Origin: Pelagicoccus sp. SDUM812003
Lineage (GTDB): Bacteria > Verrucomicrobiota > Verrucomicrobiia > Opitutales > Opitutaceae
NCBI RefSeq assembly: GCF_031127815.1
Contig: NZ_JARXHY010000012.1
Location: 62,001-126,000, forward strand
DNA length: 64,000 bases
Direction of reading: 5' to 3'
Shown: piece after piece, positions 33,338 through 44,136 of the stretch
How the letters are laid out: every line of letters starts with the position of its first letter
How positions within the stretch are numbered: position 1 is the stretch's first letter
Program-made: the position numbers and the translations under genes
Notes under the pieces: model-generated
Database searches by the model: none
Told to the model about the DNA's origin: nothing
What the model saw: only the letters and a program-made list of their open reading frames with translations

Positions 33338-34369
33338 ATGATCATTCCTAAGACCCCGAAGCTCTCGCCGGAACAGATAAAGGAACTGCGGGACATTGTT
33401 GGCGAATTCCAATGTTCCATCCAGGAGATTGTGGGCGCTGGGCAAAACGTTTACGCCATCGTAGGCGACGAGCGTCACGAATTGATGATCAATCGGATCG
33501 AAGGGTTGAGCTACGTCGATCGGGTGGACACGATTCAGTCGCCGCACAAGCTGCTTGATATCAGGTCGGAGCTGCGCAACCACCGCGTTCGATTCGGCGG
33601 GGTGGAGTTGGGCAAGGAGCTGCTGCTGATCGGCGGTCATTGCACGATCTCTCCCAAGGAGCCAAACCTGTTCTACGAGACCGCTCAGGCCCTGAAAGAG
33701 GCGGGCATCCACGGTTTGAGGGGGGGCGTTTGGAAGCCGCGCACGAATCCGTATTCATATCAAGGAGACGAAAAGGCTTTGGAGATTCTCATGGAAGCCT
33801 CCGTTAGGACGGGGTTGCCGGTGAACACCGAGGTGATGAACGAAGAGCAGTTGGACATCGCTCTGGACGCAGGGGTTCACATGCTGCAGATCGGGACGAG
33901 AAACGCATTGAACTATTCGCTGCTGCAGCAAGTCGGGAAGCGTATCGCCCAACGTGATACGGTAGTGCTGCTGAAACGCGGGCGTCACATGGGACCGGTC
34001 AACGAATTCATCTCCGCTGCGGAATATATCGTCAACTTCGGCAATCCGAACGTGGTGCTCTGTCCGCGCGGGACTTTGCCTGGCTTGGAAGGCTATCGGA
34101 ATCATCCCGACGAATCGGTGACGCCGCTGCTTCGGGAACGCACCTGGGCTCCGGTGGTCGTCGACCCTTCGCATTCGGTGGGCAAGGCGATGTATGTCGA
34201 ATCCTGCAGCATGGCCGCGGTGGCCTACGGGGCGGACGGGTTGTGTATCGAATCGCACCTCGATCCGGTGTCTGGCCTTGGGGACGACCCTAAGCAAGCG
34301 ATCACCCCGGATGCGTTCAAGGCCCTGGCTGAAAAGTGCCGAGCCATCTGGAAGCTGAGGAATCCGTGA
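33338..34369 (+). CDS. aroF: 3-deoxy-7-phosphoheptulonate synthase (DAHP synthase, type I-beta)
   Basis: The 343-residue enzyme condenses phosphoenolpyruvate and erythrose-4-phosphate in the first step of the shikimate pathway. An N-terminal ferredoxin-like regulatory domain (about 1-75) precedes the barrel. The barrel carries LLLIGGHCTISPKEPNLFYE, where His replaces the more usual Pro-Cys residues, GLRGGVWKPRTNPYSYQG (the PEP-binding loop), LLKRGRHM, and VVVDPSHSVGKA. The type I-beta layout resembles KDO8P synthase and the Thermotoga enzyme. The ATG at 33338 fits the family start. It is followed by the inositol monophosphatase-family gene after 68 bases. Confidence 0.93.
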   Translation: MIIPKTPKLSPEQIKELRDIVGEFQCSIQEIVGAGQNVYAIVGDERHELMINRIEGLSYVDRVDTIQSPHKLLDIRSELRNHRVRFGGVELGKELLLIGGHCTISPKEPNLFYETAQALKEAGIHGLRGGVWKPRTNPYSYQGDEKALEILMEASVRTGLPVNTEVMNEEQLDIALDAGVHMLQIGTRNALNYSLLQQVGKRIAQRDTVVLLKRGRHMGPVNEFISAAEYIVNFGNPNVVLCPRGTLPGLEGYRNHPDESVTPLLRERTWAPVVVDPSHSVGKAMYVESCSMAAVAYGADGLCIESHLDPVSGLGDDPKQAITPDAFKALAEKCRAIWKLRNP

Positions 34370-34437
34370 GCCAATGTTTGCGGAAGGAGCGAAAGTTTAG
34401 CCTTTCAATCGCTGGCCCCTTCGGGTGTCTTGCGGTC

Positions 34438-35250
34438 ATGGATGATGCTCTAGAGGCTAGAATCGCTCTCGGAAAGACCTTGGTCAGGGAGCAAGTCGAA
34501 TATTTTTCCGCCCAGTTCGGAAACGTCGCGAGCGAGTGGAAGCACGATGGATCCCGAGTGACGGAGGCGGATATTCACCTTTCGCTGGTTTTCGCGGACG
34601 CCATTGGCGAAGCCTTTCAGAAGGACCAGTTTTTCAGCGAGGAGCTGGACCATGGTCAGAAGTCGATCCCTGCTACCTCGACCTACGCGTGGTTGCTGGA
34701 TCCGATCGATGGCACGAACAACTTCGCTCGTAGGATTCCAACCTGCTCCATTTCTCTGGCCCTTCTGAAGGATGGGAATCCGGTCTACGGTTTCATCTGG
34801 GACCATGCATCAAGAAAGCTGATACACGGCGGGTCGGGAGCGGGGTTGTGGCTTGACGACAAGAAGGTCGAGCGGACCGATGCGCCATTGAACGGTCAAA
34901 GCCTGATCTGCGTACAAGGTCAGGGGCATGAGGAGGCCATCGCGGACGAGAACGCCTTGCAGCGCACTTTCAAGTTGAGAGGGTTCGGGAGCAGCGCCCT
35001 TCACATGGCCTATGCCGCTTTGGGCTGGACCGACGGCGTGATCGCTCATCGCGTCAAGTCCTGGGATATCGCAGCCGGTATGGCTCTCTTGTCGGCCGTC
35101 GGTGGCTGCACCCGATTTTTCGATACCGAAGTCTTTCCCATCCGCTCCTTCAACTCGAAAGCTGAAGGCTTCGGGCATATCGCTGGCACGGTAGAGATGT
35201 GCGATCGAATCGAGAAGGCGACCGGCCGGACTTGTCGCTACACCTTCTAG
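34438..35250 (+). CDS. Inositol monophosphatase-family phosphatase
   Basis: The 270-residue protein belongs to the lithium-sensitive, magnesium-dependent phosphatase family. DGSRVTEADIHLS supplies the metal-binding entry, FFSEELD the next acidic residues, and LLDPIDGTNNF (motif A) is perfect. SWDIAAGMALLSAVGG is motif B. The family includes inositol-phosphate, histidinol-phosphate and 3'-phosphoadenosine phosphatases; its position after DAHP synthase does not settle the substrate. Cytoplasmic. The ATG at 34438 is preferred over a GTG that would start inside the previous gene. Confidence 0.9.
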   Translation: MDDALEARIALGKTLVREQVEYFSAQFGNVASEWKHDGSRVTEADIHLSLVFADAIGEAFQKDQFFSEELDHGQKSIPATSTYAWLLDPIDGTNNFARRIPTCSISLALLKDGNPVYGFIWDHASRKLIHGGSGAGLWLDDKKVERTDAPLNGQSLICVQGQGHEEAIADENALQRTFKLRGFGSSALHMAYAALGWTDGVIAHRVKSWDIAAGMALLSAVGGCTRFFDTEVFPIRSFNSKAEGFGHIAGTVEMCDRIEKATGRTCRYTF

Positions 35251-35328
35251 CGCCCGTTTCGTTCGCTCGCCGCCGCGGCTCGGGCAAGCGCGAGCTTTGT
35301 TCAATCTGCCAAAAGAGCGAGGCCCCCT

Positions 35329-37125
35329 CTAGAATTTCCAGATCATCGGGATGATGACCATGGCGACCACGAAGCAAAGCAGGTTGAGCGGTCCACCGAT
35401 TTTGGCGAAGTCGGAGAATCGGTAGCCGCCCGCGCCGTAGACGTAGGTATTGGTTTGGTACCCGATCGGAGTGGAGAAGCTCGCTGAGGCGGCGATCGCC
35501 ACGGTGAAGATGAAGGGCCGCATGCTGACGCCGAGGGTTTCGGCGATGCCGATGGCGAGGGTGGCCATAAGGACGGCTGCGGCGTTGTTGGACAGGATCT
35601 CGGTGAGCACGTTGGTCAGGAGATAGACGCAGGCCATCATGACCAGCGGGCGCCAGGTTTCGTTTGTGAAATAGGTCACGCCGTCGATCAGCTTGTCCGC
35701 GAGCAAGGTGGACGCCCCGGTTTCGGACATGGCCATGCCGAGGCTCAACATGCCAAAGATGATGAAGAGGATGTTCCATTGCACCGCCGCGTAGCCGTCC
35801 TTGGGGCGAATGCAATGGGTGACGAAGAGGGCCACCACCGCCACCACCGCAGCGACCTCGATGCGAGCGATACCGGTAGAGGCGCAGGCTACGACAGCGG
35901 CGATGGCCGCCACTGCGGTGAAGCTTTTCTTGTGGTCGGAGCGCGAGGGAATCGCCTGGTGTTCCATCAGGATGATGTCTTCGCTGCCGCTCATGTTCTG
36001 GATCGCCTCCTCGGTGCCCAACAGCAGCAAGGTATCGCCAAATTCCAGCCGAAGCGTTCCAAGCTGGTCGCGCAAATTGCGTCCGTTTCGGTGGATAGCG
36101 AGCACCACGAGTCGGTAGCGCTGGCGGAAGTTCACCTCCTCGAGCGTCTTGCCGAGGATTTCGGAATTAGGGCCCAGAATGCCCTCCACGATCAGCCCCT
36201 CGTGCGCGTTGATGTGTTCCAGTCCCAGTTCGCGTTCCGCGGCAAGATCGATGCCGTCGATGCTACGAGCTTGAGCGAGTCCCGAGGCCCTGCAGGCTAG
36301 GAAAAGCCGGTCCCCGGCGGAGAGTTTGACGCTATTCATGCGCCCTTGCAGGGAAACGCCCGAGCGCACAAGATCGATGACTCGCATCCCGCTGGTTCGC
36401 TTGAAGCCGGCTTCCTTGAGCGTCTTGCCGATCGCTTCCGATCCGGTGCTGACGAAGGCTTCGGCGATGTATTCCCGACGTTCTTCCTCCGACAGGATGG
36501 AGGTGAGGGTCTCTCGCCAAGGAAGTAAGCGGTTTCCGAATACGAGCAGATAGATCAATCCAGCGATGAAGATTGGGATGCCGACGTAAGCGAACTCGAA
36601 CATGCCGAGCGGCTCTTCGCCAGCGGTCTCAGCGATGCCGCTCACGATGATGTTGGTGCTGGTGCCCAGCAGAGTGCAGGTTCCGCCCAGAATGGAAGCG
36701 TAGGAAAGCGGTATCAAAACTTTGGATCCCACTACGCCGATCTTGTTGGAAAGCATCAGCACGATCGGCATCATCACCACCACGACCGGCGTATTGTTGA
36801 TGAAGCCGGACACGATCCCGGCGATGAGCATGATGACCAGCAGGAACGGGCGATAGCTGAACTTGCTCAATCCCTGCATGCGACGCGTCAAGCTGTTGAT
36901 CACTCCTGTCTTTTCCAACGCGGCGCTGAGAATGAACATCGCTCCCACGGTGATGGGAGCTGGGTTCGAAAAGACCGAGAACGCCTGCTTCGAATCCAGG
37001 ATCCCGGTCGCCAGAAGAATGGCGAACACGCTGAGAGCAGTGACGTCCGCTGGAAGCTTCTCCCAGATGAAGCTCGCCAGAGCGAAAAGGAGCAGGGCGA
37101 AAACGAATGCGATTTCCCAAGTCAT
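35329..37125 (-). CDS. DASS (SLC13)-family anion transporter with two TrkA-C domains
   Basis: The 598-residue inner-membrane protein has about 11 membrane segments split by a cytoplasmic insert. The first half contains FINNTPVVVVMMPIVL and GTSTNIIVSG, typical of the Na+/dicarboxylate-sulfate symporter family. Residues 215-380 hold two TrkA_C/RCK_C-type ligand-binding domains (KTLKEAGFKRTSGMRVIDL and GKTLEEVNFRQRYRLVVLAI). The second half repeats the transport motif as SNNAAAVLMATLAIGIAE and SFSTPIGYQTNTYVYGAGGY. The substrate may be a dicarboxylate, sulfate or phosphate; the sequence does not say which. The RCK domains suggest nucleotide control. Confidence 0.9.
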   Translation of the reverse strand: MTWEIAFVFALLLFALASFIWEKLPADVTALSVFAILLATGILDSKQAFSVFSNPAPITVGAMFILSAALEKTGVINSLTRRMQGLSKFSYRPFLLVIMLIAGIVSGFINNTPVVVVMMPIVLMLSNKIGVVGSKVLIPLSYASILGGTCTLLGTSTNIIVSGIAETAGEEPLGMFEFAYVGIPIFIAGLIYLLVFGNRLLPWRETLTSILSEEERREYIAEAFVSTGSEAIGKTLKEAGFKRTSGMRVIDLVRSGVSLQGRMNSVKLSAGDRLFLACRASGLAQARSIDGIDLAAERELGLEHINAHEGLIVEGILGPNSEILGKTLEEVNFRQRYRLVVLAIHRNGRNLRDQLGTLRLEFGDTLLLLGTEEAIQNMSGSEDIILMEHQAIPSRSDHKKSFTAVAAIAAVVACASTGIARIEVAAVVAVVALFVTHCIRPKDGYAAVQWNILFIIFGMLSLGMAMSETGASTLLADKLIDGVTYFTNETWRPLVMMACVYLLTNVLTEILSNNAAAVLMATLAIGIAETLGVSMRPFIFTVAIAASASFSTPIGYQTNTYVYGAGGYRFSDFAKIGGPLNLLCFVVAMVIIPMIWKF

Positions 37126-37159
37126 CTGTGGGTAAGGAGGTCTCGCTAAAGGAGGAGCG

Positions 37160-37597
37160 CTAGCTCTGAGCTGGCGGGTACCAAACGTAGAGGAAGAGAT
37201 AGACCAGCACTCCTGTCACCGAAACGTACAGCCAGATCGGATAGGTTACGCGGGCCCACTTCTTGTGCAAGGCGCGGCGGTCCTTTATTCCCAGATAGGC
37301 TGTTCGCAGCACCAGAACGGGAATGGTCATGGCTAGAATGATATGCGAGATGAGCATGCTGTAGTACACCACCCGAATGAAGCCTTCGCCGTTGAAAGGC
37401 GTGTGCACCGTATTGGCGATGTACTTATGGTAGAGGTAGCCGATGAGGAATATCGCGGAAACGATGATCGACGAGCCCATCAGGGCGCGGTGGGCCTTTT
37501 CGGCTTTCGATTTGATAGCGATCAATCCCGCCACGATGAGGACGGTGGCGATCGCATTGAGGGCCGCGTTCAGAGCTGGAATATCGCTTACGTTCAT
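37160..37597 (-). CDS. DUF420-family membrane protein
   Basis: The 145-residue protein has four membrane segments, typical of DUF420 proteins found with heme-copper oxidase assembly genes. IATVLIVAGLIAIKSKAEKAHR and IIVSAIFLIGYLYHKYIANT match the family, with conserved histidines in the segments around SHIILAMTIPVL and RRALHKKWARVTYPIWLYVS. It follows ctaB with no gap. An upstream GTG at 37612, immediately after the ctaB stop, would add five residues. The role in oxidase assembly is inferred from neighbours. Confidence 0.85.
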   Translation of the reverse strand: MNVSDIPALNAALNAIATVLIVAGLIAIKSKAEKAHRALMGSSIIVSAIFLIGYLYHKYIANTVHTPFNGEGFIRVVYYSMLISHIILAMTIPVLVLRTAYLGIKDRRALHKKWARVTYPIWLYVSVTGVLVYLFLYVWYPPAQS

Positions 37598-37612
37598 GAA
37601 TGGAAAACCCAC

Positions 37613-38524
37613 TTATGAGAGTATCCAACGATCGATTACGAGCGAAAAGAGCACCGCAGGCAGATAGAGAATGGAGTTGAAAAACAGCTTTCTGGCTGCG
37701 AGATCGCGATTGACGGACGTCGCGAATCGGTAGGATCTCACGAGAATCCAGATGCCGAATACGAGCGCCATCGATCCATAGATCCATGAGCATTGTCCCC
37801 AAAGGATCGGCAGCAGGCTGATCACGAGCAGCGCCACGGCGTTCGCCGTAGCCCAAGCCCCGGCCTTGCGGCCGCTCGGATCGATCACGGTGAGCATGGG
37901 GAAGCCGGCGGATTCGTAATCCTTGCGAAAGGTCCAGGCGATAGCCATGAAATGGGGAATCTGCCAAACGGTGAGGATGCCGAAAAGCACCCAGCCTAGC
38001 GAGCTGATGGCCCCTTCCGCCGCGGCCCAGCCGATCAAGGGGGGCAAGGCGCCGGCGATCGCGCCCACCTCGGTGGCCCAACGGGTCCTGAGCTTGAGCG
38101 GGGTGTAGAGCGCGATGTAGCTCAGGATGGTGCCCAGTCCGAGCATGCCTGCCAGCAGGTTCGCTCCGAGGCTCAGCTGGCAAACCCCTACGACAGAGAG
38201 GGCGACGCCCAGCCAAAGGGCTGCTCGCGAGCTCACCTGGCCAGATGGCAGGGGGCGCTCCCGGGTGCGCTTCATGATGGCGTCGGTTTCCCGCTCGTAC
38301 CATTGATTGAGCGTAGCGGCACCCGCGGCGCACAAGGCGGTGCCGACCAGAAAATTGAAGAGCAGCCAGAGATCGCGTTCCGGCAAGGCAGCGAGATAGC
38401 CCACCAGGGCGGTGATGACCGAGAGCAGACTCAAGCGCGGCTTCGTGAGCTCGTAGTATGCGGACCAAGCGATGGCTTTGGTGCTCGAATCGCTACCTAG
38501 CCTGGCCGGTGTGGGCAGGCTCAT
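37613..38524 (-). CDS. ctaB: Protoheme IX farnesyltransferase (heme O synthase)
   Basis: The 303-residue enzyme adds a farnesyl group to protoheme to make heme O for cytochrome oxidase. It belongs to the UbiA family, with LTKPRLSLLSVITALVGYLA opening and NQWYERETDAIMKRTRERPL as the prenyl-diphosphate-binding aspartate motif. WQIPHFMAIAWTFRKDYESA carries the second motif. The ATG at 38524 is preferred; the longer frame to 38668 overlaps the ctaA coding region. It lies downstream of ctaA by 20 bases. Confidence 0.93.
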   Translation of the reverse strand: MSLPTPARLGSDSSTKAIAWSAYYELTKPRLSLLSVITALVGYLAALPERDLWLLFNFLVGTALCAAGAATLNQWYERETDAIMKRTRERPLPSGQVSSRAALWLGVALSVVGVCQLSLGANLLAGMLGLGTILSYIALYTPLKLRTRWATEVGAIAGALPPLIGWAAAEGAISSLGWVLFGILTVWQIPHFMAIAWTFRKDYESAGFPMLTVIDPSGRKAGAWATANAVALLVISLLPILWGQCSWIYGSMALVFGIWILVRSYRFATSVNRDLAARKLFFNSILYLPAVLFSLVIDRWILS

Positions 38525-38544
38525 GCGTTCTGATTGCTTCACGT

Positions 38545-39606
38545 TCACGCTTGGACGGTGTGACCGAGGCTGGTGGCTTCGCCTTTGGCCGCGGGATTCC
38601 TCGCATCGGAGGCGGCGGAGGTTCGGTCCAGTTTGGATTTGAGGCTTCTGTACGTCATTGACCAGCAAAGGGCCAAGGTGAATGCCCCGTTGAGCATGTG
38701 CAAGGTCGTGACATGCTCATTGCGCACTTTCCAGATAACGAGGGCGCCAAGCGCGACTTGTATTAGGAGGAGAAATAGCAGGCCGATGGAGGACTTGAGC
38801 AAAGCGGCGCGAGCCGCGGGCTCCTTCCAGATGCGAACGCAGTAGGCGACAAGGGCCGCGGTGACCACGACGGCACCGACTCGGTGAGCGAAATGGATTG
38901 CGATTTCGAAAGTGAATACCGGCGGGATCAGGGTGTCGTGCGGGGTCAATGGGAAGGTGGGGATGGCCAGACCCGCGTGAGCGTGCCGCATGATGGCGCC
39001 TACGATCAGCTGGAGCACGATGGCGGCGCAGGCAAGCAAGCCCCAAGTGGAGAGCGAGGACCTCGGCTGCTGGGCGAAGCCGGCGTTGCGCTCGATCCAG
39101 GAGCGGCTGTTGGAGATCACGAAAGCGATAAGCAGGCAGAGGAAAAGTTGGGCCAAGGTGGCGTGGGCTACCGCGAAGCTCTGCGCGTAGAGATTGTGGT
39201 CGATGTCCAAATTCAGCTGATCGAGCTTCACCCGGAGTCCTCCCAGCAAGCCTTGGAAAATGACGAGTCCTACCAGCCAGTTTCCCATAGATCGAACTCG
39301 AGGCGCCGCCTTGGAGAGGTGGGCGAGCACGCACATGCCGATGGAGAGCAGGCCCATCACCATGCCCAGCAGGCGGTGCGAATGCTCGGCCGCCATGTCG
39401 CGATTTTCCAGCCAGCCCTCCGGGTTGATGGACCCATTGGAAAGCGGCCAGTCCAGAAAGGCCATGCCGGCTCGGATGGTGGTGGTGAAGCCCCCCGCGT
39501 AGAGGAGAAACGTGATCCATACGAGCGACGCCAGCCCGAACCAAAAAAGGGCGGGCTTGTAGTCGAAATCTGTCTTTCTGTCGGCTTTTACTGGCATTTT
39601 AGGCAT
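38545..39606 (-). CDS. ctaA: Heme A synthase (COX15/CtaA family)
   Basis: The 353-residue, eight-pass protein oxidises heme O to heme A. Conserved His pairs are visible in MAAEHSHRLLGMVMGLLSI, NLYAQSFAVAHATLAQLFLC, and AIHFAHRVGAVVVTAALVAY, with VTTLHMLNGAFTL near the end, matching the four heme-binding histidines. GGFTTTIRAGMAFLDWPLSN is the signature substrate-site loop. The ATG at 39606 is chosen; a GTG at 39645 would overlap the divergent sco gene. It forms an operon with ctaB and the DUF420 gene. Confidence 0.92.
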   Translation of the reverse strand: MPKMPVKADRKTDFDYKPALFWFGLASLVWITFLLYAGGFTTTIRAGMAFLDWPLSNGSINPEGWLENRDMAAEHSHRLLGMVMGLLSIGMCVLAHLSKAAPRVRSMGNWLVGLVIFQGLLGGLRVKLDQLNLDIDHNLYAQSFAVAHATLAQLFLCLLIAFVISNSRSWIERNAGFAQQPRSSLSTWGLLACAAIVLQLIVGAIMRHAHAGLAIPTFPLTPHDTLIPPVFTFEIAIHFAHRVGAVVVTAALVAYCVRIWKEPAARAALLKSSIGLLFLLLIQVALGALVIWKVRNEHVTTLHMLNGAFTLALCWSMTYRSLKSKLDRTSAASDARNPAAKGEATSLGHTVQA

Positions 39607-39630
39607 GGGCTGCTTCTTTAGCGAAACAGT

Positions 39631-40563
39631 ATGAACGCGCTTCACTTCTTTCTCGCGACGGCACGACGCTCGAACAGGACAGGCATTCTCCAGCTGCTGA
39701 CGGTCCTCGGGATCACAGCAGGGCTATTGGGATGCGCCCAAAAAAACGAAAGTCAAGAAGATGACAATGAGGAGGGTTATCCCTTAATCGGAGTAGTTCA
39801 ATCCGTTGATGCGGAACGGCTGCAAATGACGGTGGCTCACGAGGAGATCCCCGGCTTCATGGAGCCCATGACCATGGTCTTTCGCGTGGGCGCGGGAGAC
39901 ATAAAAGTGGTCGAGCCGGAGATGCGCATCAAGGCTCGCTTGGTGCGGGACGAGGATGGCGGTTTCCGTTTGACCAAGATCTGGCCCATCGACGACCGGG
40001 CGGCCAAGGAGATGCGTGAGGTTAATAAGCGCCTCGCGAAGCAGGCCGAAGCGCTCGGCTCTGGGTATTATCTCGCCGAGGGCGACAGCCTGCCGGATTT
40101 CGCCCTTTTGGACCAGTTCGGCGAGGTGGTGAAACCGGAGGACTATGAAGGAAAGGCCTTCATGATAAACTTCATCTTCACTCGCTGCACCGACGCCAAG
40201 ATGTGCCCGCTCTCCACCTCCAAGATGGCTCGCCTGCAGAAGATGGCCCAGGAGGCGGGGCTCTCGAACCTGGAGTTCATATCAGTGACTCTGGATCCGA
40301 AGTTCGACACGCCGGGAGTGCTGCATTCCTACATGGAAGCCTATGGGATCGACGGGCAGAACTTCCGTTTCGTGACCGGCGAAAAGGCTGCGGTTTACCA
40401 GCTGATTCGAAGCATGGGGGTGACCAATATTCAGGATGGCGAGGAAAACATCATCCATAGCCTCGCCACCAGTCTCGTCGGGCCCGACCGCAAGATCGTG
40501 ATGCGCTCCACCAAAAGCGCTTGGGAGCCGGAAGCGTTCCTGGAGGCTGCGAAAGCCCTTTGA
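39631..40563 (+). CDS. Sco1/SenC-type copper chaperone with an N-terminal CusF-like domain
   Basis: The 310-residue protein has a signal peptide ending in the lipobox LLGC, so it is a predicted lipoprotein. Residues 50-120 resemble the copper-binding domain of CusF-like proteins (IPGFMEPMTMVFRVG). Residues 145-305 are the Sco thioredoxin-like domain. Its copper ligands are in FTRCTDAKMCPLST, with a Cys-x5-Cys spacing instead of Cys-x3-Cys, and a His in GEENIIHSLATSLVGPDR. It delivers copper to the CuA site of cytochrome oxidase. It is divergent from ctaA with 24 bases between starts. Confidence 0.9.
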   Translation: MNALHFFLATARRSNRTGILQLLTVLGITAGLLGCAQKNESQEDDNEEGYPLIGVVQSVDAERLQMTVAHEEIPGFMEPMTMVFRVGAGDIKVVEPEMRIKARLVRDEDGGFRLTKIWPIDDRAAKEMREVNKRLAKQAEALGSGYYLAEGDSLPDFALLDQFGEVVKPEDYEGKAFMINFIFTRCTDAKMCPLSTSKMARLQKMAQEAGLSNLEFISVTLDPKFDTPGVLHSYMEAYGIDGQNFRFVTGEKAAVYQLIRSMGVTNIQDGEENIIHSLATSLVGPDRKIVMRSTKSAWEPEAFLEAAKAL

Positions 40564-40896
40564 GCTTGGATCGCGCGATCCGTGGCGTCTCCTGTCTGGC
40601 AACTCTTTTTTGCAACGTTGCAAAAAGGAGTGGCAGCTCGCGATTGGGTAGGGACTGAGCTAGGCCGTTGCGTCCGGCTGGAATCTGCTTCGCAGGGAAG
40701 CTCGATCGTTGATTCGCTTCGGGTCGATCGCTCCGCTGCTTGCGGCACGCTGTAGGTCGCCGGGTCGAGGCGACAAGGCGGAATGGCGGGTCAACGCCCC
40801 TCTTGCAGTGGGCGGTTGGCTTGGTTCAGGCGCCGCGCTCTCTGAGGCATTTCCCGAGCCTCGAATCGGTCGCCGGAGCCTTGCTCTCTGGCCCAC
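40564..40896. other. Convergent intergenic region with a long inverted repeat
   Basis: This 333-base gap holds the 30-base inverted repeat at 40602-40631. The rest (40640-40896) shows no gene or site that I can support; frames here start with non-ATG codons and look unlike protein. Confidence 0.5.
40602..40631. repeat. 30-base inverted repeat, possible bidirectional terminator
   Basis: ACTCTTTTTTGCAAC (40602-40616) is complementary to GTTGCAAAAAGGAGT (40617-40631) with one mismatch and no loop. It sits 38 bases after the sco stop and 265 bases beyond the end of the minus-strand permease gene. The T-rich arms could form a weak terminator in either direction, or a cruciform. Confidence 0.65.
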
Positions 40897-42145
<1,249 letters not shown>

Positions 42146-42153
<8 letters not shown>

Positions 42154-43429
42154 GACGCAAGGCGTTGGCGGGTTCGAGTTTGGAGGCCATGAGGGCGGGC
42201 ACGAATCCGGATAGGATGCCGGTGGCTACCGACAGCAGAAAGGCCACCGCCATCAGCTCGAAGGAGAGGCTCGCGGGGAAGGTCGGCAGCAGATGCTTGA
42301 CGAGAAACAGCGAGCCGTAGGCCAGGGTGAGCCCGATCACGCCGCCCAGCAGGCAGATGGAAACCGCCTCCATGAGAAACTGGGTGAGAATGGAGCTTCG
42401 CCGGGCTCCGATGGCTCGACGGGTGCCGATTTCCTTGGTGCGTTCCTTCACGCTGACGAAGGTGATGTTCATGATGCCCACCGCTCCGACGAAAAGCGAG
42501 AGGCCGGTGATCACGAATCCGGCGATGGCGATCCCTGCTTTGACCGGGCCGATGGTCTCTTCGATGGCGTCCGAGGCGTTGACCTCGAAATCGTTTTCCT
42601 CGCCCGGCTCCAGGCCGCGCACGCGCCGCATGGCGCCGATGATCTCGTCGCGCGCCGCTTCGCGATCGGTTTCCGGTTTCTTGACTACGCGAATTTCCGC
42701 CCCGTTCCAGCGCCGCCAGCCCACGAAGAACTTGCGGGCTGTCTGCAGCGGGAGGATGGCTTGGTTGTCGAAGCTGGCGAACCCGAGGAACTTTCCTTGC
42801 TCCTCCAAAGTGCCGATCACGGTGAAGGAGATGCGAGCCAGCTTGACCCGTTTTCCGATCGCGCGATCCTCCTCGCCGGGAAAGAGCGTCTTGACCACGC
42901 CTGCTCCGAGGATGACCACGTTTTGTCCGGACGTCGCTTCGGTGGGGGTGAAAAATCGACCTTGCTCGATGCTGGCGGTGTTGACGAAGGAAAAGTCGGC
43001 GTTGGAGGCGGTCATCTGGATGCCGTTCAGCGAGCGATCCTCATAGGAGATGCCGCGCTGGAAGCTCAGGATGGGAACCGCGATCATCAGTCCGGAATTG
43101 GGCGTGTCGGCGATGATCTCATTTAGCTCCTCGGCATAGCTGGTCTCGAGGTTGGGGCGATTGCGGTACTTTCTCCAATCGTCGCCTACGTCCTTCCAAG
43201 GGAATTTCTGAACGTAGAAATGGTCGTCGCCCAGCATGCTCATACTGTTGCGAAATCCTGTATTGATTCCGTTGATACCAATGCCGATCGATATGACGGC
43301 CCAAACGCCGATGATCACGCCAAGCGCGGTGAGCAAGGAGCGCACCTTGTGCTCGCGCAGCTGCTCTCCCGCGATACGGGCGCTTTCCTCGAGGTCGTTG
43401 ACGAGGCGTCTGAAGGCGGAGCGTTTCAT
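42146..43429 (-). CDS. MacB-type ABC transporter permease (first copy in the operon)
   Basis: The 427-residue protein has the same FtsX architecture as its neighbour. The first membrane segment is near residues 30-55 (LLTALGVIIGVWAVISIGIG), with a periplasmic domain between and the C-terminal block VKERTKEIGTRRAIGARRSS followed by membrane segments. The two permeases are clearly related but not near-identical, so the duplication is old. The ATPase gene stops two bases upstream. No ATP-binding domain is fused. Confidence 0.9.
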
Positions 43430-43431
43430 GA

Positions 43432-44136
43432 CTAGGAGGTGACCGGTCGCTCGATCGGAGTATCGCTTTCGATCAATCCGTCGCGGAGCCGGACCAACCG
43501 CCGGGCGTGTCGAGCGATGTCTTCCTCGTGCGTCACTAGGATAATGGTGTTTCCCTTTTCGTAAAGTCCTTCGAAGAGCTGCATGATCTCCTCTCCGGTC
43601 TTGGAGTCGAGATTTCCGGTCGGTTCGTCCGCCAGGATGATGGAGGGATCGGTGACGAGAGCCCGGGCGATGGCGACGCGTTGCCGCTGTCCACCGGAGA
43701 GCTCGTTCGGGCGATGGTCGATTCGATTGGCCAGTCCTACCTGGTCCAAGGCGAACTTGGCCCGCTCGACTCGATCCTTTTTGGCCATGCCCGCGTAGAC
43801 CAGCGGCAGCTCCACATTGCGCAAGATGGTGGCCCGAGGAAGCAGGTTGAAACTCTGGAAAACGAAGCCGATGCGGCGATTCCGTATGTCAGCCAAGGCG
43901 TCGTCGTTCATTTTCGCAACATCCTCGCCGCCGAAGAAATACTGGCCCTCGGAGGGCGTGTCGAGACAGCCAAGCATGTTCATCAAGGTGGACTTGCCGC
44001 TGCCGGAAGGCCCCATGACCGCCACGTAATCGTTCGGGTAGATTGGCAGATCGACGCCGTCCAAGGCGTGCACCTTGGCTTTTCCGAGGTCGTAGATCTT
44101 CTTAACCCCTGTGATTTGGATGATCGGGTCGCTCAC
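43432..44136 (-). CDS. ABC transporter ATPase, MacB/LolD type
   Basis: The 234-residue cytoplasmic ATPase has Walker [10 protein letters not shown] (near 41), the signature [15 protein letters not shown], Walker [14 protein letters not shown] and switch His in LVTHEED. It powers the two FtsX-type permeases downstream. It starts inside the end of the adaptor gene (overlap 44133-44136), so translation is coupled. The substrate may be a lipoprotein, peptide or macrolide; nothing here decides. Confidence 0.94.
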   Translation of the reverse strand: MSDPIIQITGVKKIYDLGKAKVHALDGVDLPIYPNDYVAVMGPSGSGKSTLMNMLGCLDTPSEGQYFFGGEDVAKMNDDALADIRNRRIGFVFQSFNLLPRATILRNVELPLVYAGMAKKDRVERAKFALDQVGLANRIDHRPNELSGGQRQRVAIARALVTDPSIILADEPTGNLDSKTGEEIMQLFEGLYEKGNTIILVTHEEDIARHARRLVRLRDGLIESDTPIERPVTS

